From UBA11346 sp038060575 (GTDB taxonomy: Bacteria > Planctomycetota > UBA11346): a DNA stretch of 64,000 nt. The stretch covers positions 1 to 64,000 of the forward strand of contig CAZZAM010000005.1 in the NCBI GenBank assembly GCA_964652775.1. The letters are read 5' to 3'. This document shows positions 28,845-37,885 of this stretch, in pieces. Each line of letters begins with the position of its first letter. Position 1 is the first letter of the stretch. Under the pieces are notes generated by a model, which saw only the letters and a list, made by a program, of their open reading frames with translations, was not told where the DNA came from and ran no database searches. The position numbers were made by a program, and so were the translations under genes.

Positions 28845-29477
28845 ATGTCCAGGAATCTCGCCATCTTTGACTTGGATGGCACGCTGGTCGATAGCCAACG
28901 CGACCTGGCTGACGCGGGTAATGCCGCCCGTGCTGCGCTTGGTCTGGAGCCACTCTCCGTCGCCGCAGTGCAAACCATGATCGGCGATGGGGCCAGTAAA
29001 CTTATCGAACGCCTGACGCCGACGTCTTCGGCCGACGATCGCGTCCGGGCGATGGCGGCATTCCGCACCGACTACGCAAATCGACTCACCAATTATACGC
29101 GGCTGTATCCTGGCATTCGCGAGTTGTTGCAAGCACTCAGATCGCGTGGCTGGCAGATCGCTGTGGCCACCAATAAACCAGCTGTTTTTGCACAGCCCAT
29201 TGTTGATCGCCTCAATCTTCAGGTTGATTCCCTACGTGGTGGTGAGGGGGCGAAAAAACCAGACCCGGCGATGATTTTCGAAATTATGGAGTCGTTATCC
29301 GCTCAAGCACCCCAATCGTGGCTGATCGGTGATCATCATACGGATCTTGCCGCCGCTCGCCGCGCTGGCATCCGATCGATCTGGTGCTCGTGGGGGTTTG
29401 GTCATCGCGGTGAAGAGATCGCCCAGGCTGAAGTCGCCACTCCAGCAGACATCCTCCCTATTCTGACCAATGGCTGA
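28845..29477 (+). CDS. HAD hydrolase, phosphoglycolate phosphatase-like
   Basis: 210-aa HAD phosphatase with motif I AIFDLDGTLVDSQRDLADA, an alpha-helical cap, motif II AVATNKPA, the lysine in KKPDPAMIFEIM and motif IV IGDHHTDLAAARRAG. This pattern is shared by Gph (2-phosphoglycolate phosphatase, clearing a DNA-repair and oxygenation by-product) and by related sugar phosphatases, so Gph is the best but not the only guess. ATG 28845 starts just before motif I. It overlaps aat by 8 nt. Confidence 0.8.
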   Translation: MSRNLAIFDLDGTLVDSQRDLADAGNAARAALGLEPLSVAAVQTMIGDGASKLIERLTPTSSADDRVRAMAAFRTDYANRLTNYTRLYPGIRELLQALRSRGWQIAVATNKPAVFAQPIVDRLNLQVDSLRGGEGAKKPDPAMIFEIMESLSAQAPQSWLIGDHHTDLAAARRAGIRSIWCSWGFGHRGEEIAQAEVATPADILPILTNG

Positions 29478-30075
29478 GACCGATATTCGCGACGTTGACG
29501 GTCAGCCAATCACGCCGGAAACCGTGCTGATCGCCTACGCCCAGCGCTGTTTTCCCATGGCCGATGATCGTCATGGCCGAATCGCCTGGTATCGTCCGCA
29601 ACGCCGTGCAATCATCACCTGGGATCGCTATAAAATCCCGGACAGTCTCGCCAAATTTCTCCGTCGTATCCCGTATCGGATCACTGTTGATACAGCGTTC
29701 AGTGCTGTCATCACCGCCTGTGCTGCCCGCACATCAACCTGGATCAGTTTGGATGTCGAGCGCCTCTATACAGAACTTCATCAGCGTGGTATCGCCCACT
29801 CAGTTGAGGCCTGGAACCCGGCCGGTGAGCTCGTTGGCGGATTGTATGGATTACAACTTGGTGCCTGTTTCGCTGGCGAGAGCATGTTCCATCGCGCAAA
29901 CGATGCCTCCAAAGCCTGTGTGGTCGCTCTCGTCAATCACCTGCGACAGCGCGGTTTCCGCATGTTGGACTGCCAGCAACAAAGCGAACACATGCGCCGA
30001 TTCGGTGCCTACGAAATCAGTGATCGCGTCTACGCTAAGATGTTGAGCGAATGTCAGAGCGAGACCGTTTGGTGA
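29470..30075 (+). CDS. aat: Leucyl/phenylalanyl-tRNA-protein transferase
   Basis: 201-aa enzyme that adds Leu or Phe from aminoacyl-tRNA to N-terminal Arg/Lys of proteins, marking them for ClpS/ClpAP. Typical elements are YAQRCFPMADDRHGRIAWYRPQRRAI, SVEAWNPAGELVGGLYGLQLGACFAGESMF and LDCQQQSEHMRRFGAYEISD. The start overlaps the preceding phosphatase gene; the stop is 8 bp from the end of the convergent kinase gene. Together with bpt (1494) the genome has both branches of the bacterial N-degron tagging system. Confidence 0.94.
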   Translation: MAETDIRDVDGQPITPETVLIAYAQRCFPMADDRHGRIAWYRPQRRAIITWDRYKIPDSLAKFLRRIPYRITVDTAFSAVITACAARTSTWISLDVERLYTELHQRGIAHSVEAWNPAGELVGGLYGLQLGACFAGESMFHRANDASKACVVALVNHLRQRGFRMLDCQQQSEHMRRFGAYEISDRVYAKMLSECQSETVW

Positions 30076-30083
30076 ACAACCTA

Positions 30084-31262
30084 TCAGCGTCTCCGATAGC
30101 GGCGGCGAATGACCCGCCGAACCAGAGGTTTCCCTTCCGCCAATCGCTCGAGCAAGGTGATAAGTTCGCTGGCTGACCGTGGTCGCTCTGCCGGTTCCTT
30201 CTTGAGCAGGCGGTCGATAAGCTTGGCCATACTTGGTGACAGGTTGGGCACCAGTTTGCGAATATCCGGTGGCTGACGCGAGAGATGACTCTGAATAATA
30301 TCCCGCGTCGGTCCCTCAAAAACGGGACGGCCGGTCAGAAGATGAAACGCCGTTGCGCCCAGAGCGTATAGGTCAGCTCGACCATCAATGGCACCACCAC
30401 GCGCTTGCTCAGGAGCCACGTAATGCGGGCTACCGAAGATCCGCTCTTGATGCGCAAGTCCGTCATCGGAAATCGTTGCGGCAATACCAAGGTCGGCGAG
30501 TTTGTAGATACCATCATCGGAGACGAGGATATTATCCGGCTTGACGTCACGATGGACTAAACGGTGCGCCTCGGCAAAGGCGAGGGCAGCGCACGTATCC
30601 AACATGACTTTGCGCACCGTCGGCTCGTCAAACGGACCGGACTCGCGCAGCTGTTCACCGATCGCCTCGGCCATGAGTTCCATGACTAGGAGATAGCGTC
30701 CGCCAACGGAGATAACGTCGTGGACCTGGACAAGATTCGGATGATTCAACGCCCCAGCGCGTCGAGCCTCGCTGAGAAATGACTGCACCTGTTCAGGATC
30801 CGTCGTGAGTTCATCAGCCAGGATCTTGATCGCTACCGGCCGACCAAGCGCAACCTGAGTCCCGCGATACACCGCGCCGTAACGACCGCGACCAATAAGT
30901 TCTTCGAGATCATAGCCTTCAATTTGTTTGCCGACCAGTGGATCCGGACCGGTTGTTTCTTCTTCAAACAGCAGAATGGTCGATCCGACTCGGATCCGAT
31001 CACCGGTGCGTAATGGAGCCCGATCAATGCGCCCGCCATTCAGCCAAGTGCCATTGCGACTTTCCATGTCTTGGATCTGGAGCCCATCTGCAGAACGAAA
31101 GATCCGACAATGCGCCCGGCTGATCTGACTGTCGAGAATGGCGATGCGCGCCGAGTCAGCATCGCGACCGATGATCACCGGCAGCGATCCTTCAAGGAGA
31201 TTATATATTTTCCCCGTCCCATCTCCGGAACGCATCACGAGTCGCATGTCGGGGCTGAGCAT
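30084..31262 (-). CDS. Ser/Thr protein kinase with N-terminal FHA domain
   Basis: 392-aa cytoplasmic protein. Residues about 8-100 are an FHA phosphothreonine-binding domain (VIIGRDADSARIAILDSQISRAHC, SRNGTWLNG). Residues about 117-375 are a Hanks-type kinase: glycine loop GRGRYGAVYRG, K146, HRDVKPDN (D239, N244), and the metal-binding D257 in ADLG, which replaces the usual DFG. APE-like PEQ is present. No membrane segment follows the kinase domain, only a short basic tail (RRVIRRRYRRR). It sits 69 bp downstream of the glycoside hydrolase gene. Confidence 0.92.
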   Translation of the reverse strand: MLSPDMRLVMRSGDGTGKIYNLLEGSLPVIIGRDADSARIAILDSQISRAHCRIFRSADGLQIQDMESRNGTWLNGGRIDRAPLRTGDRIRVGSTILLFEEETTGPDPLVGKQIEGYDLEELIGRGRYGAVYRGTQVALGRPVAIKILADELTTDPEQVQSFLSEARRAGALNHPNLVQVHDVISVGGRYLLVMELMAEAIGEQLRESGPFDEPTVRKVMLDTCAALAFAEAHRLVHRDVKPDNILVSDDGIYKLADLGIAATISDDGLAHQERIFGSPHYVAPEQARGGAIDGRADLYALGATAFHLLTGRPVFEGPTRDIIQSHLSRQPPDIRKLVPNLSPSMAKLIDRLLKKEPAERPRSASELITLLERLAEGKPLVRRVIRRRYRRR

Positions 31263-31331
31263 GGACCCGGGATTCGATTCGCCAGTCCGACAACTAAGCG
31301 CCCAGGGAAGCGCGCATCAACCCGAGGGTCG

Positions 31332-32777
31332 TCATTTAGGGGAAAGGATAACATAGGATGGCAGTGGGCCACCAGTAAAGGTCACGACAGTCGTGGTGGC
31401 ACTGAATGTGACCTCGCCGCCAAACATATTCTGGATCCGTGCGATCTTGGTGCCGACAGGAATGGGTATGGACAGCTCGCCGGGATGCTGTTCGTGCCAG
31501 GCGACAATCACCTCGGGGGCATCGGGCTTAGTCCAGTCCGATTGGTAGCGGTAGGCGTAGAGCCCCCCAGCGACCTCGGAAGGTGCTGCCAGGATGCGCG
31601 GTTTGGGCATGACCCGGATGAGCTGCTGCACAGCATGGGCAACCGGCCTCCATTCGCCGTCATTCCGCTTGAAGAAACCGGAATTGAATCCATCCGCGTC
31701 GCAAGTCGACATGACATGGACTCGACGCACACCGAGGCGACTAGCGAGTATATACATCTTCACCACGCAGGCAGCCTGCTGCATGGCGGGGAACTGGATC
31801 TCGATCTTGCGGACATGCGGGAAGCTGCCGCCATCGTTGCTGCTGATCGGCCAACCAACCTCCGTGTACCAGATCGGCTTACCCGCCGCGTTACTGGCGG
31901 CTAGAATATCCTGAATCGCCTTCCAGCCCGTAGTCACGGAGTAGGACCCCCAACCGCGGACGCGGTCAGCCATCGGCGGAGTGTGGGTATAGGGGTGCGT
32001 CGAGAGGATATCGTAACAGCCGCTGATCCCCGGATCGATGGCATGCACGTTGCCGATGAAGCGCTTGTCGTCGAAGGCCGAGCCGCCAGCGGCGAACCCG
32101 ACGATACTGATCTGCGGGTGATCCTTCTTCACCGCTGCATACGCCCTGCGCAGCAGCTTGGCGTAGAGCACATCGCGCTCACCCTGGACCTTTTTCGCGT
32201 CGGGCTGGTCGCCAATCATGTATTTGAAATTGGGCTCGTTCCAGATCTCTATGTAGCGAACGGGATTCTTCGCCAGTTCGGGGTGTTCTGTGAACAGACT
32301 GCCGCCGGGGCCGTAGCGGCGGCAGAAGCGATCGAGGACACCAAGGTAGGCGGCCATGAAGGCCTCGTCGCTGGGGAAGGCGTCGCGCTTGCCCGGTCCC
32401 TTGAGGTCAGCGAGCGTCTCGCCGATCTGCAGGGTGTGCATGATCTCAATGCCGTCCTCCATCGCCATGCGAATGGCCTCCTCATCGATGAAGCCACCCA
32501 GGCGATACGTCGTCCAGCCGACCTCCTTGATCTGCTTGCGAAACTGGCGGTATTCGCCGCCCCAGGAATAGCAGCCATACAGCGGCACATCGTCCGGTTG
32601 TTGGGCCGCGATCGTCGCGATAGCGGGGAATGGCTGCGCAGTGAAGGCGCATTCCGCGACCGCCATCTCAAGCTGCTGCACCTGCTTTGTCTTCACTTGG
32701 GTACGCCAATCGACAACTGGATCGGCGGCCATGGCAAGGCCACACGCGGCCAGCAATAGTACGGTGATGCGATGCAT
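31332..32777 (-). CDS. Secreted clan-A glycoside hydrolase-like protein
   Basis: 481-aa protein with a signal peptide (MHRITVLLLAACGLAMAADP) and a (beta/alpha)8-type catalytic domain. The acid/base candidate is E181 in EIWNEPNFKY and the nucleophile candidate is E306 in PIWYTEVGWP; both are the clan GH-A signatures seen in GH39, GH5 and GH53-like enzymes. A small C-terminal beta domain follows. ATG 32777 with AGAGGGA upstream is the start; the frame is open 24 codons further. The upstream sulfatase suggests a sulfated polysaccharide substrate. Confidence 0.75.
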   Translation of the reverse strand: MHRITVLLLAACGLAMAADPVVDWRTQVKTKQVQQLEMAVAECAFTAQPFPAIATIAAQQPDDVPLYGCYSWGGEYRQFRKQIKEVGWTTYRLGGFIDEEAIRMAMEDGIEIMHTLQIGETLADLKGPGKRDAFPSDEAFMAAYLGVLDRFCRRYGPGGSLFTEHPELAKNPVRYIEIWNEPNFKYMIGDQPDAKKVQGERDVLYAKLLRRAYAAVKKDHPQISIVGFAAGGSAFDDKRFIGNVHAIDPGISGCYDILSTHPYTHTPPMADRVRGWGSYSVTTGWKAIQDILAASNAAGKPIWYTEVGWPISSNDGGSFPHVRKIEIQFPAMQQAACVVKMYILASRLGVRRVHVMSTCDADGFNSGFFKRNDGEWRPVAHAVQQLIRVMPKPRILAAPSEVAGGLYAYRYQSDWTKPDAPEVIVAWHEQHPGELSIPIPVGTKIARIQNMFGGEVTFSATTTVVTFTGGPLPSYVILSPK

Positions 32778-32852
32778 GGTGTAGTCCCTCTGTCGGTGCG
32801 GGATTCGTTGCTCGGGACATTTCAGATCACGTATTGGCGACATTGTCACGCT

Positions 32853-34319
32853 TCACGCCCGTGGCCGACCAGCGTGCTTCTGTTCCAAGTGGTCCGCCCA
32901 ATGTGCGCGTCCAGTGGCACGCAGTCGTTTGACATATCCCTGCAATGCATTGCGGCAGTGCAGTGGTCCGCCTTCGGCCAACGAAGCCGTCATCGGATCA
33001 ATGCCGTGCGGACTGCGATCTAATGCCGCACTGCGCCACTGTTCGATGATCGCCAGTCCGTGATCGACCAAGTCCGGACGCTTCAGCGCCACATCGTGCT
33101 GCTGGTGCGGATCCTCCGCCAGATTGAACAACATGAGATCAGGGAAACCGTGGTGGCCGTCGTGGTAGCTGCGGATCAGGATCCAATCGCCCCAACGCGC
33201 TGAACGCTGATGGCTCCACGCACCATTAGACAGCACCAGGCTGTCGCGACTAGACACGGCGGTTCCAGCACGCAAAGCGCTAGCACTCGAGCGCCCGTCC
33301 CAATCGGTGCCGACGGTGGCACCGGCTAGTTCGGTGATGCTGGCCCACATATCGAGGTGATAGTGCAATCCTTGAACAACGCGTGGTGCTACACCAGGCC
33401 AACGCACGATCATGGGAATACGATGGGTAATCTCGTCGGAAAATTGGTGATCGCCGTAGCTGTTCAGTTCGCCGAGATCCTCGCCGTGGTCGCTGGTAAT
33501 CACGATGGCCGTGTCCTCCCAGACGCCGAGTCGCTTCAGTCGTTCGACGAGTTGCGCCACGTGATCATCGGCGTAACGCACGCCGCAATCATAGCCGTCG
33601 AACATCGCGCGCGCATCAGCCATGCTCGCTATTTGCGTTGGTTGCCGCGGCCAACGATTCGCGGCATCCGGTTCATGTCCGCTGACTTCCTGGGCACCAT
33701 GAGGTCCACACGATTCCCAGTGTGCGCGGCGAACGGCTTCGCTGTACCAAGCTGGAATTGGATCTTTAGCAAACGGATTTCCAAACGCTGCCGGCGCACG
33801 ATACGGCGTATGCGGATCCCACAGATGCACATGTAAGAACCACTGGTCCTGCGCGCCGTTGCGGTCGAGCCAATCGAGCGCCACGGGGGTGACCTCGTGC
33901 GCCTGTTCGTTGCCACCCTTGCCGGCGGGATCCATGTTCTCACGAAACCCAGCACACCAGTGGTAGGCACTGTGTCGTTCGGGGAACGATGAAATCGAGG
34001 CCGTTTTGTAGCCGGCCTGGGCAAGGCGCATGGGTAAGGTGTTCATGGCCGCCCGCGAGCGGAAACCGCGCTCTGGCCCTTCGTTGAACAACTCGGCATA
34101 GGTGCCGCCATGATTGATGGCACCATTGCGAATACCAAAGCGCATCGTGTTCATCGCAAGGCGCGACGGCAAACACGGCGAATCGCTGGTATAGCACGTT
34201 TCGAAACGCACTGCTTCGGCAGCGATAGCATCGATGGTTGGACTGGTTTTACGATGATAGCCATAACAGCCGAGATGGTCGGGACGCAGCGTGTCGATAT
34301 CGATAAAGAGGATGCGCAT
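32853..34319 (-). CDS. Type I sulfatase
   Basis: 488-aa arylsulfatase-family enzyme. C49 in SPCLPSRLA is the cysteine turned into formylglycine; metal-binding DIDTLRPDHLGCYGY lies at the N-terminus and ITSDHGEDLGE further on. No clear signal peptide is seen, so it would be cytoplasmic, as in some degraders that import oligosaccharides first. It follows the IclR-type gene and precedes the glycoside hydrolase on the same strand. A perfect palindrome lies just upstream. Confidence 0.9.
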   Translation of the reverse strand: MRILFIDIDTLRPDHLGCYGYHRKTSPTIDAIAAEAVRFETCYTSDSPCLPSRLAMNTMRFGIRNGAINHGGTYAELFNEGPERGFRSRAAMNTLPMRLAQAGYKTASISSFPERHSAYHWCAGFRENMDPAGKGGNEQAHEVTPVALDWLDRNGAQDQWFLHVHLWDPHTPYRAPAAFGNPFAKDPIPAWYSEAVRRAHWESCGPHGAQEVSGHEPDAANRWPRQPTQIASMADARAMFDGYDCGVRYADDHVAQLVERLKRLGVWEDTAIVITSDHGEDLGELNSYGDHQFSDEITHRIPMIVRWPGVAPRVVQGLHYHLDMWASITELAGATVGTDWDGRSSASALRAGTAVSSRDSLVLSNGAWSHQRSARWGDWILIRSYHDGHHGFPDLMLFNLAEDPHQQHDVALKRPDLVDHGLAIIEQWRSAALDRSPHGIDPMTASLAEGGPLHCRNALQGYVKRLRATGRAHWADHLEQKHAGRPRA

Positions 34320-34325
34320 GACTAG

Positions 34326-34341
34326 GTTCTATCTATAGAAC
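34326..34341 (-). promoter_or_regulatory. Palindromic operator candidate before the sulfatase
   Basis: GTTCTAT-CT-ATAGAAC is a perfect 7+7 bp palindrome in the 40-bp gap between the IclR-type gene and the sulfatase, 7 bp upstream of the sulfatase ATG. IclR-family proteins bind short palindromes of this size. It could be the site by which the regulator acts on the sulfatase. Confidence 0.45.
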
Positions 34342-34359
34342 ATGATTTATCCAGAAAAT

Positions 34360-35100
34360 TCAGGCGCGAACTGCCGCTTTAGCCACCATGCCGATGGTGT
34401 CCGTAGTTCCTTGATTGGACAACTGTTTATCGAATGCGACTGCGATCGCTCCTAACAAACGACCATCAGCGTGCTTCCAACAGGCAGCACAACGCCGGAT
34501 GCCGAACTCATTCGGCTCTGGGTCGATCCAGGCGCCCGCCGCTTGGGCCGAGCGCAGATGCTGTGCCACGGCACTCCGCGACACCGCCTGGAAGCGGCCA
34601 GATCGATACTGAACCTGACGCGTTCCTGAAGGCAGTGAATAGCCAGCTGCCATGATCACGATCGCCACCGCCTCGGCCTCACGCCAGTCACGAGCGAAGC
34701 CAATGCGCGCACGAACTGCTGTCTCTCCAACATCGGGACCGGTGCGTTCAACTAATACCAGCCGATCGCCGCGGATCTCCCATGCCTCGGCCGTGCAACC
34801 AGCCTCGTGCGAGAGCTCTGCCAACAGGGTACGTAGGCGGACACGCTCGGGCGTTTCCTCCGCCTGAACTAATTGCATCCGCGCGTGCCAGCGACGCGTT
34901 AACGGATCACGGCCGACTGCACCGCACCGTTCGAGGGCGGTAAGTGCTCGCAACGCCGAGGATTTGGGACATTGGCCCGCCTGCGCGAGATGCTCCAACA
35001 GGCTCGGTCCGTTGACCGACAGCAGCCGCAACAGCGCCAAGCCACGTGTGATGGCGGGCATCGGATCACTGGGATCAGCGTCGGGGCCACGCCGGGGCAT
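34360..35100 (-). CDS. IclR-type transcriptional regulator
   Basis: 246-aa protein. A winged helix (AITRGLALLRLLSVNGPSLLEHLAQ, CPKSSALRALTALERCGAV) is followed by a ligand-binding domain of the IclR type (GCTAEAWEIRGDRLVLVER; SRSAVAQHLRSAQAAGAWI; RRCAACWKHADGRLLGAIAVA). Such regulators commonly control sugar and aromatic catabolism and respond to small organic acids. It is divergent from thrC and upstream of a sulfatase and glycoside hydrolase, its likely targets. An imperfect inverted repeat (GTTCCTCA, TGAGGAC; 35105-35127) lies just upstream of its start. Confidence 0.78.
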   Translation of the reverse strand: MPRRGPDADPSDPMPAITRGLALLRLLSVNGPSLLEHLAQAGQCPKSSALRALTALERCGAVGRDPLTRRWHARMQLVQAEETPERVRLRTLLAELSHEAGCTAEAWEIRGDRLVLVERTGPDVGETAVRARIGFARDWREAEAVAIVIMAAGYSLPSGTRQVQYRSGRFQAVSRSAVAQHLRSAQAAGAWIDPEPNEFGIRRCAACWKHADGRLLGAIAVAFDKQLSNQGTTDTIGMVAKAAVRA

Positions 35101-35310
35101 TAGTGTTCCTCAACAATGTACTGAGGACGCATACGTCCACCTGCAGTTACATCGACACCGAGCGTCATGGCGGGATTCATAGGCCGCAGAACGATGGGGA
35201 GAAGTGGTTGTTTGCCGGAGTTCAAGCAACCTGCGGGTTTCGCGCCGTTAGCCACTCACCACTAGCCACTGGGGGTTTGCTCGGCTAGCCTCCCCGCCGC
35301 AGGAGAGCCC

Positions 35311-36651
35311 ATGCCGTACGACGCTTGGTTCCGAGACGCCCAAACTGGCTCCGGACGTTGGGAGCTAGATGAGATTGTGTATCGCAGCCCAACCGGCGGG
35401 CTGTTGGAAGTCGCGCACGATCTCACCTCGTTGAAGAACCGCTCGCCGGCGGCGTGGATGAAACTGTGGGAGTCGCGTTACAAGCGCACACAGTGGCCGT
35501 TCTCGTCCGGCGTGTGGGGCAAGAAGGAATTGGTCCTGCCGAACATTCCCGACGAACACATCGTGTCGCTCGATGAAGGCGGCACCAATCTGTTCTGGGC
35601 CGACCGTTTCGGCCGCGAGTTGGGTCTCACTGATCTGTGGGTGAAGCAATGCGGCGTGAGCCACACTGGTTCCTTCAAGGATCTCGGCATGACCGTGTTG
35701 GTCAGTCAGGTCAACCACATGGTCCGCAGCGGGAAGCGCCAGATTCTTGGCGTCGCCTGCGCCTCGACTGGAGACACGTCCGCTGCTCTTGCCGCGTACT
35801 GTGCTGCCGCCGGATTACCGGCCGTCGTGCTGCTCCCGCGCGGAAAAATCACGCCCGCCCAGCTCATTCAGCCGATTGCCAATAACGCGCTGACCCTGGC
35901 GCTCGATACCGACTTCGACGGCTGCATGCGTTTGGTGCAACAGCTTACTGAAGACAAGAAACTCTATCTCGCCAACTCGATGAACTCGCTGCGTGTTGAA
36001 GGGCAAAAGACGGTCGGCATCGAAATCGCCCAGCAGTTCGATTGGGAAGTGCCAGAATGGATTTTCATTCCGGGTGGAAACCTCGGCAACGTGAGTGCGC
36101 TCTACAAGGGTTTCGAGGAGATCCGCGAACTCGGCATCATTTCGAAGATTCCCCGCATCGTGTGCTGTCAGGCTGAAGCGGCAAATCCGCTGTACATGGC
36201 GTACAAATCGGGCTGGAAGGAATTCTCGCCGATGATCGCCAAGCAGACCCAGGCGAGTGCGATCCGCATCGGCGATCCGGTCAGCCGTCCCAAGGCGGTC
36301 AAAGCCCTGATGCAGCACGGCGGCTACGTCGAGCAGGCGAGCGAGCAGGAACTTGCCGACGCCAATGCCCGCGCGGATAAGACCGGTCTGTTCAATTGTC
36401 CACACACCGGCGTCGCCCTGGCCTGCCTGCTCAAGTTCGTCGCGCGGGGTGAAATCAAAAAGGGTGAACGCGTCGTCGTCATCTCGACCGCCCACGGACT
36501 GAAGTTCACTGACAGCAAAGCGGCCTATCACCTCGGCGGCGATCTCCTGGGTGTGAAACCGAAGTACGCCAATCCAACCGTCGAACTCGCGGCTGATCGC
36601 CAAGCCGTCTATGATGCCGTGATGCGGCACATGGAGCGGACGTTCGCGTGA
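35311..36651 (+). CDS. thrC: Threonine synthase
   Basis: 446-aa PLP enzyme converting O-phosphohomoserine to threonine. The PLP lysine is K123 in GVSHTGSFKDLGM; the phosphate-binding CASTGDTSAALAAYC and PGGNLGNVSALYKGF motifs are intact. Homologues share this length. The gene is divergent from the IclR-type regulator with a 210-bp spacer, and its stop overlaps the next start. Confidence 0.95.
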   Translation: MPYDAWFRDAQTGSGRWELDEIVYRSPTGGLLEVAHDLTSLKNRSPAAWMKLWESRYKRTQWPFSSGVWGKKELVLPNIPDEHIVSLDEGGTNLFWADRFGRELGLTDLWVKQCGVSHTGSFKDLGMTVLVSQVNHMVRSGKRQILGVACASTGDTSAALAAYCAAAGLPAVVLLPRGKITPAQLIQPIANNALTLALDTDFDGCMRLVQQLTEDKKLYLANSMNSLRVEGQKTVGIEIAQQFDWEVPEWIFIPGGNLGNVSALYKGFEEIRELGIISKIPRIVCCQAEAANPLYMAYKSGWKEFSPMIAKQTQASAIRIGDPVSRPKAVKALMQHGGYVEQASEQELADANARADKTGLFNCPHTGVALACLLKFVARGEIKKGERVVVISTAHGLKFTDSKAAYHLGGDLLGVKPKYANPTVELAADRQAVYDAVMRHMERTFA

Positions 36652-37679
36652 GGGCGCTGCTGTTGCTCGCCCTGATTATCTCCGTGGTCGCTGCAGAGCC
36701 ACTGGTCTGCCGCGGTTTTGATGCGACCACAGCGGCCACGGCAATCACTGGGGCAAGCGGTCAACTCCTTGTACTGGCGGATGACCTAGGCGATGCGCGT
36801 CGGCATCAGGTGTGGTTCACGCTCGCGGGCAATGATCCCGATGCGGGAGCGCAAGCATTGGCGCATGCACTGAACTGCTGGTGGACCCGCATGGGAAGCA
36901 AAACAATTTTGTCGAGTGGACTACACCTTCCGCCAGGGAAGCACAGCGTTCGCGTCTATGCCACCGTACCTGAAGCACCTATCGCGATCATGGCTCCACT
37001 CATCGATCGACTGTGTGAACCCTGGCGCGGAGGTGATGGCGCTATTGCCTGGGACGGGGTGAGCAAAACATGGTCTGCGACCCTGGACCCAGCTGGCCAC
37101 GCACGCCTTGAAGACCTGTTGGTCGTCCTCGGTGGTAACCATGCGCGTGCACCGCATCGCATCGCCGGCGATCAACTGCCGTTATTGCGCAGCCTCAGTC
37201 ACGCCCCGACTGGACTGACGATTGCGGCATGGTGTAGCGACCTCGCCCAGGCCGCTGACATCGCGGTCGCGTTGGGACCAAGCGTCAATCAAGACGCACC
37301 ACCTCCCCAAATACAAGCACGCACCATCGCCGACTCCATCAATGCGCTGATCTCGGCTGGTTTTATCGCGACTGTGCATCATGGCTGTTTATGTATTTCC
37401 TTGGGACCATCGCCCGACCGCCAACACCCAGCCCAGCGCTGCACATTTGCCTGTCTGCCGATTGGACACCTCTGTCGCACGGATGCCAACATGCTGCTGC
37501 TGGCCGACCAAATACGGCGACGCATCCGACCCAAGGACTGGACGTTGCCAGGATGGGGCATCGCCGCATTGCCGTGGCAACGGTCATTACTGGTGTCTGG
37601 CGATCCAATCGTCATCCACGCGGTCATGGATGCGCTTGATGCCGTGGACGCGAACGGATTAGAGACCTGGCTTCGCTAA
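36648..37679 (+). CDS. Secreted protein of unknown function coupled to thrC
   Basis: 343-aa protein with a signal peptide (MRALLLLALIISVVAAEPL). I do not recognise its family. It is a mixed alpha/beta sequence with no transmembrane helix beyond the signal, several cysteines, and a tryptophan-rich segment near the end. The start is GTG 36648, overlapping the thrC stop by four bases, which suggests coupled translation. A 155-bp inverted-repeat element follows 26 bp downstream. Confidence 0.6.
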   Translation: MRALLLLALIISVVAAEPLVCRGFDATTAATAITGASGQLLVLADDLGDARRHQVWFTLAGNDPDAGAQALAHALNCWWTRMGSKTILSSGLHLPPGKHSVRVYATVPEAPIAIMAPLIDRLCEPWRGGDGAIAWDGVSKTWSATLDPAGHARLEDLLVVLGGNHARAPHRIAGDQLPLLRSLSHAPTGLTIAAWCSDLAQAADIAVALGPSVNQDAPPPQIQARTIADSINALISAGFIATVHHGCLCISLGPSPDRQHPAQRCTFACLPIGHLCRTDANMLLLADQIRRRIRPKDWTLPGWGIAALPWQRSLLVSGDPIVIHAVMDALDAVDANGLETWLR

Positions 37680-37705
37680 CCATAAACGCGGCGCTTGAAA
37701 AACTT

Positions 37706-37860
37706 CAAGGCAACCGCAGAGGCGCAGAGGCCGCGGAGATCGCAGAGATGAGCTGGATGGGATTGTCACGCTGCGGGTGTTCGGCACCGGAAACGACCGT
37801 GTCTTCTCCTCTAATCCCTCGGCGACCTCTGCGTATCTCGGCGCTTCCGCGGTTACCTTG
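37706..37860. repeat. 155-bp inverted-repeat element, copy A
   Basis: Starts CAAGGCAACCGC and ends in the reverse complement GCGGTTACCTTG; the arms continue as GCAGAGG-type words, giving an imperfect hairpin of about 40 bp per side. The centre holds GCGGGTGTTCGGCACCGG. An element of exactly the same length, ends and central motif lies at 51502-51656 in the same orientation. Both sit between convergent genes. Confidence 0.85.
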
Positions 37861-37885
37861 GATCGCGCTGTTTAACTTGTCACCC

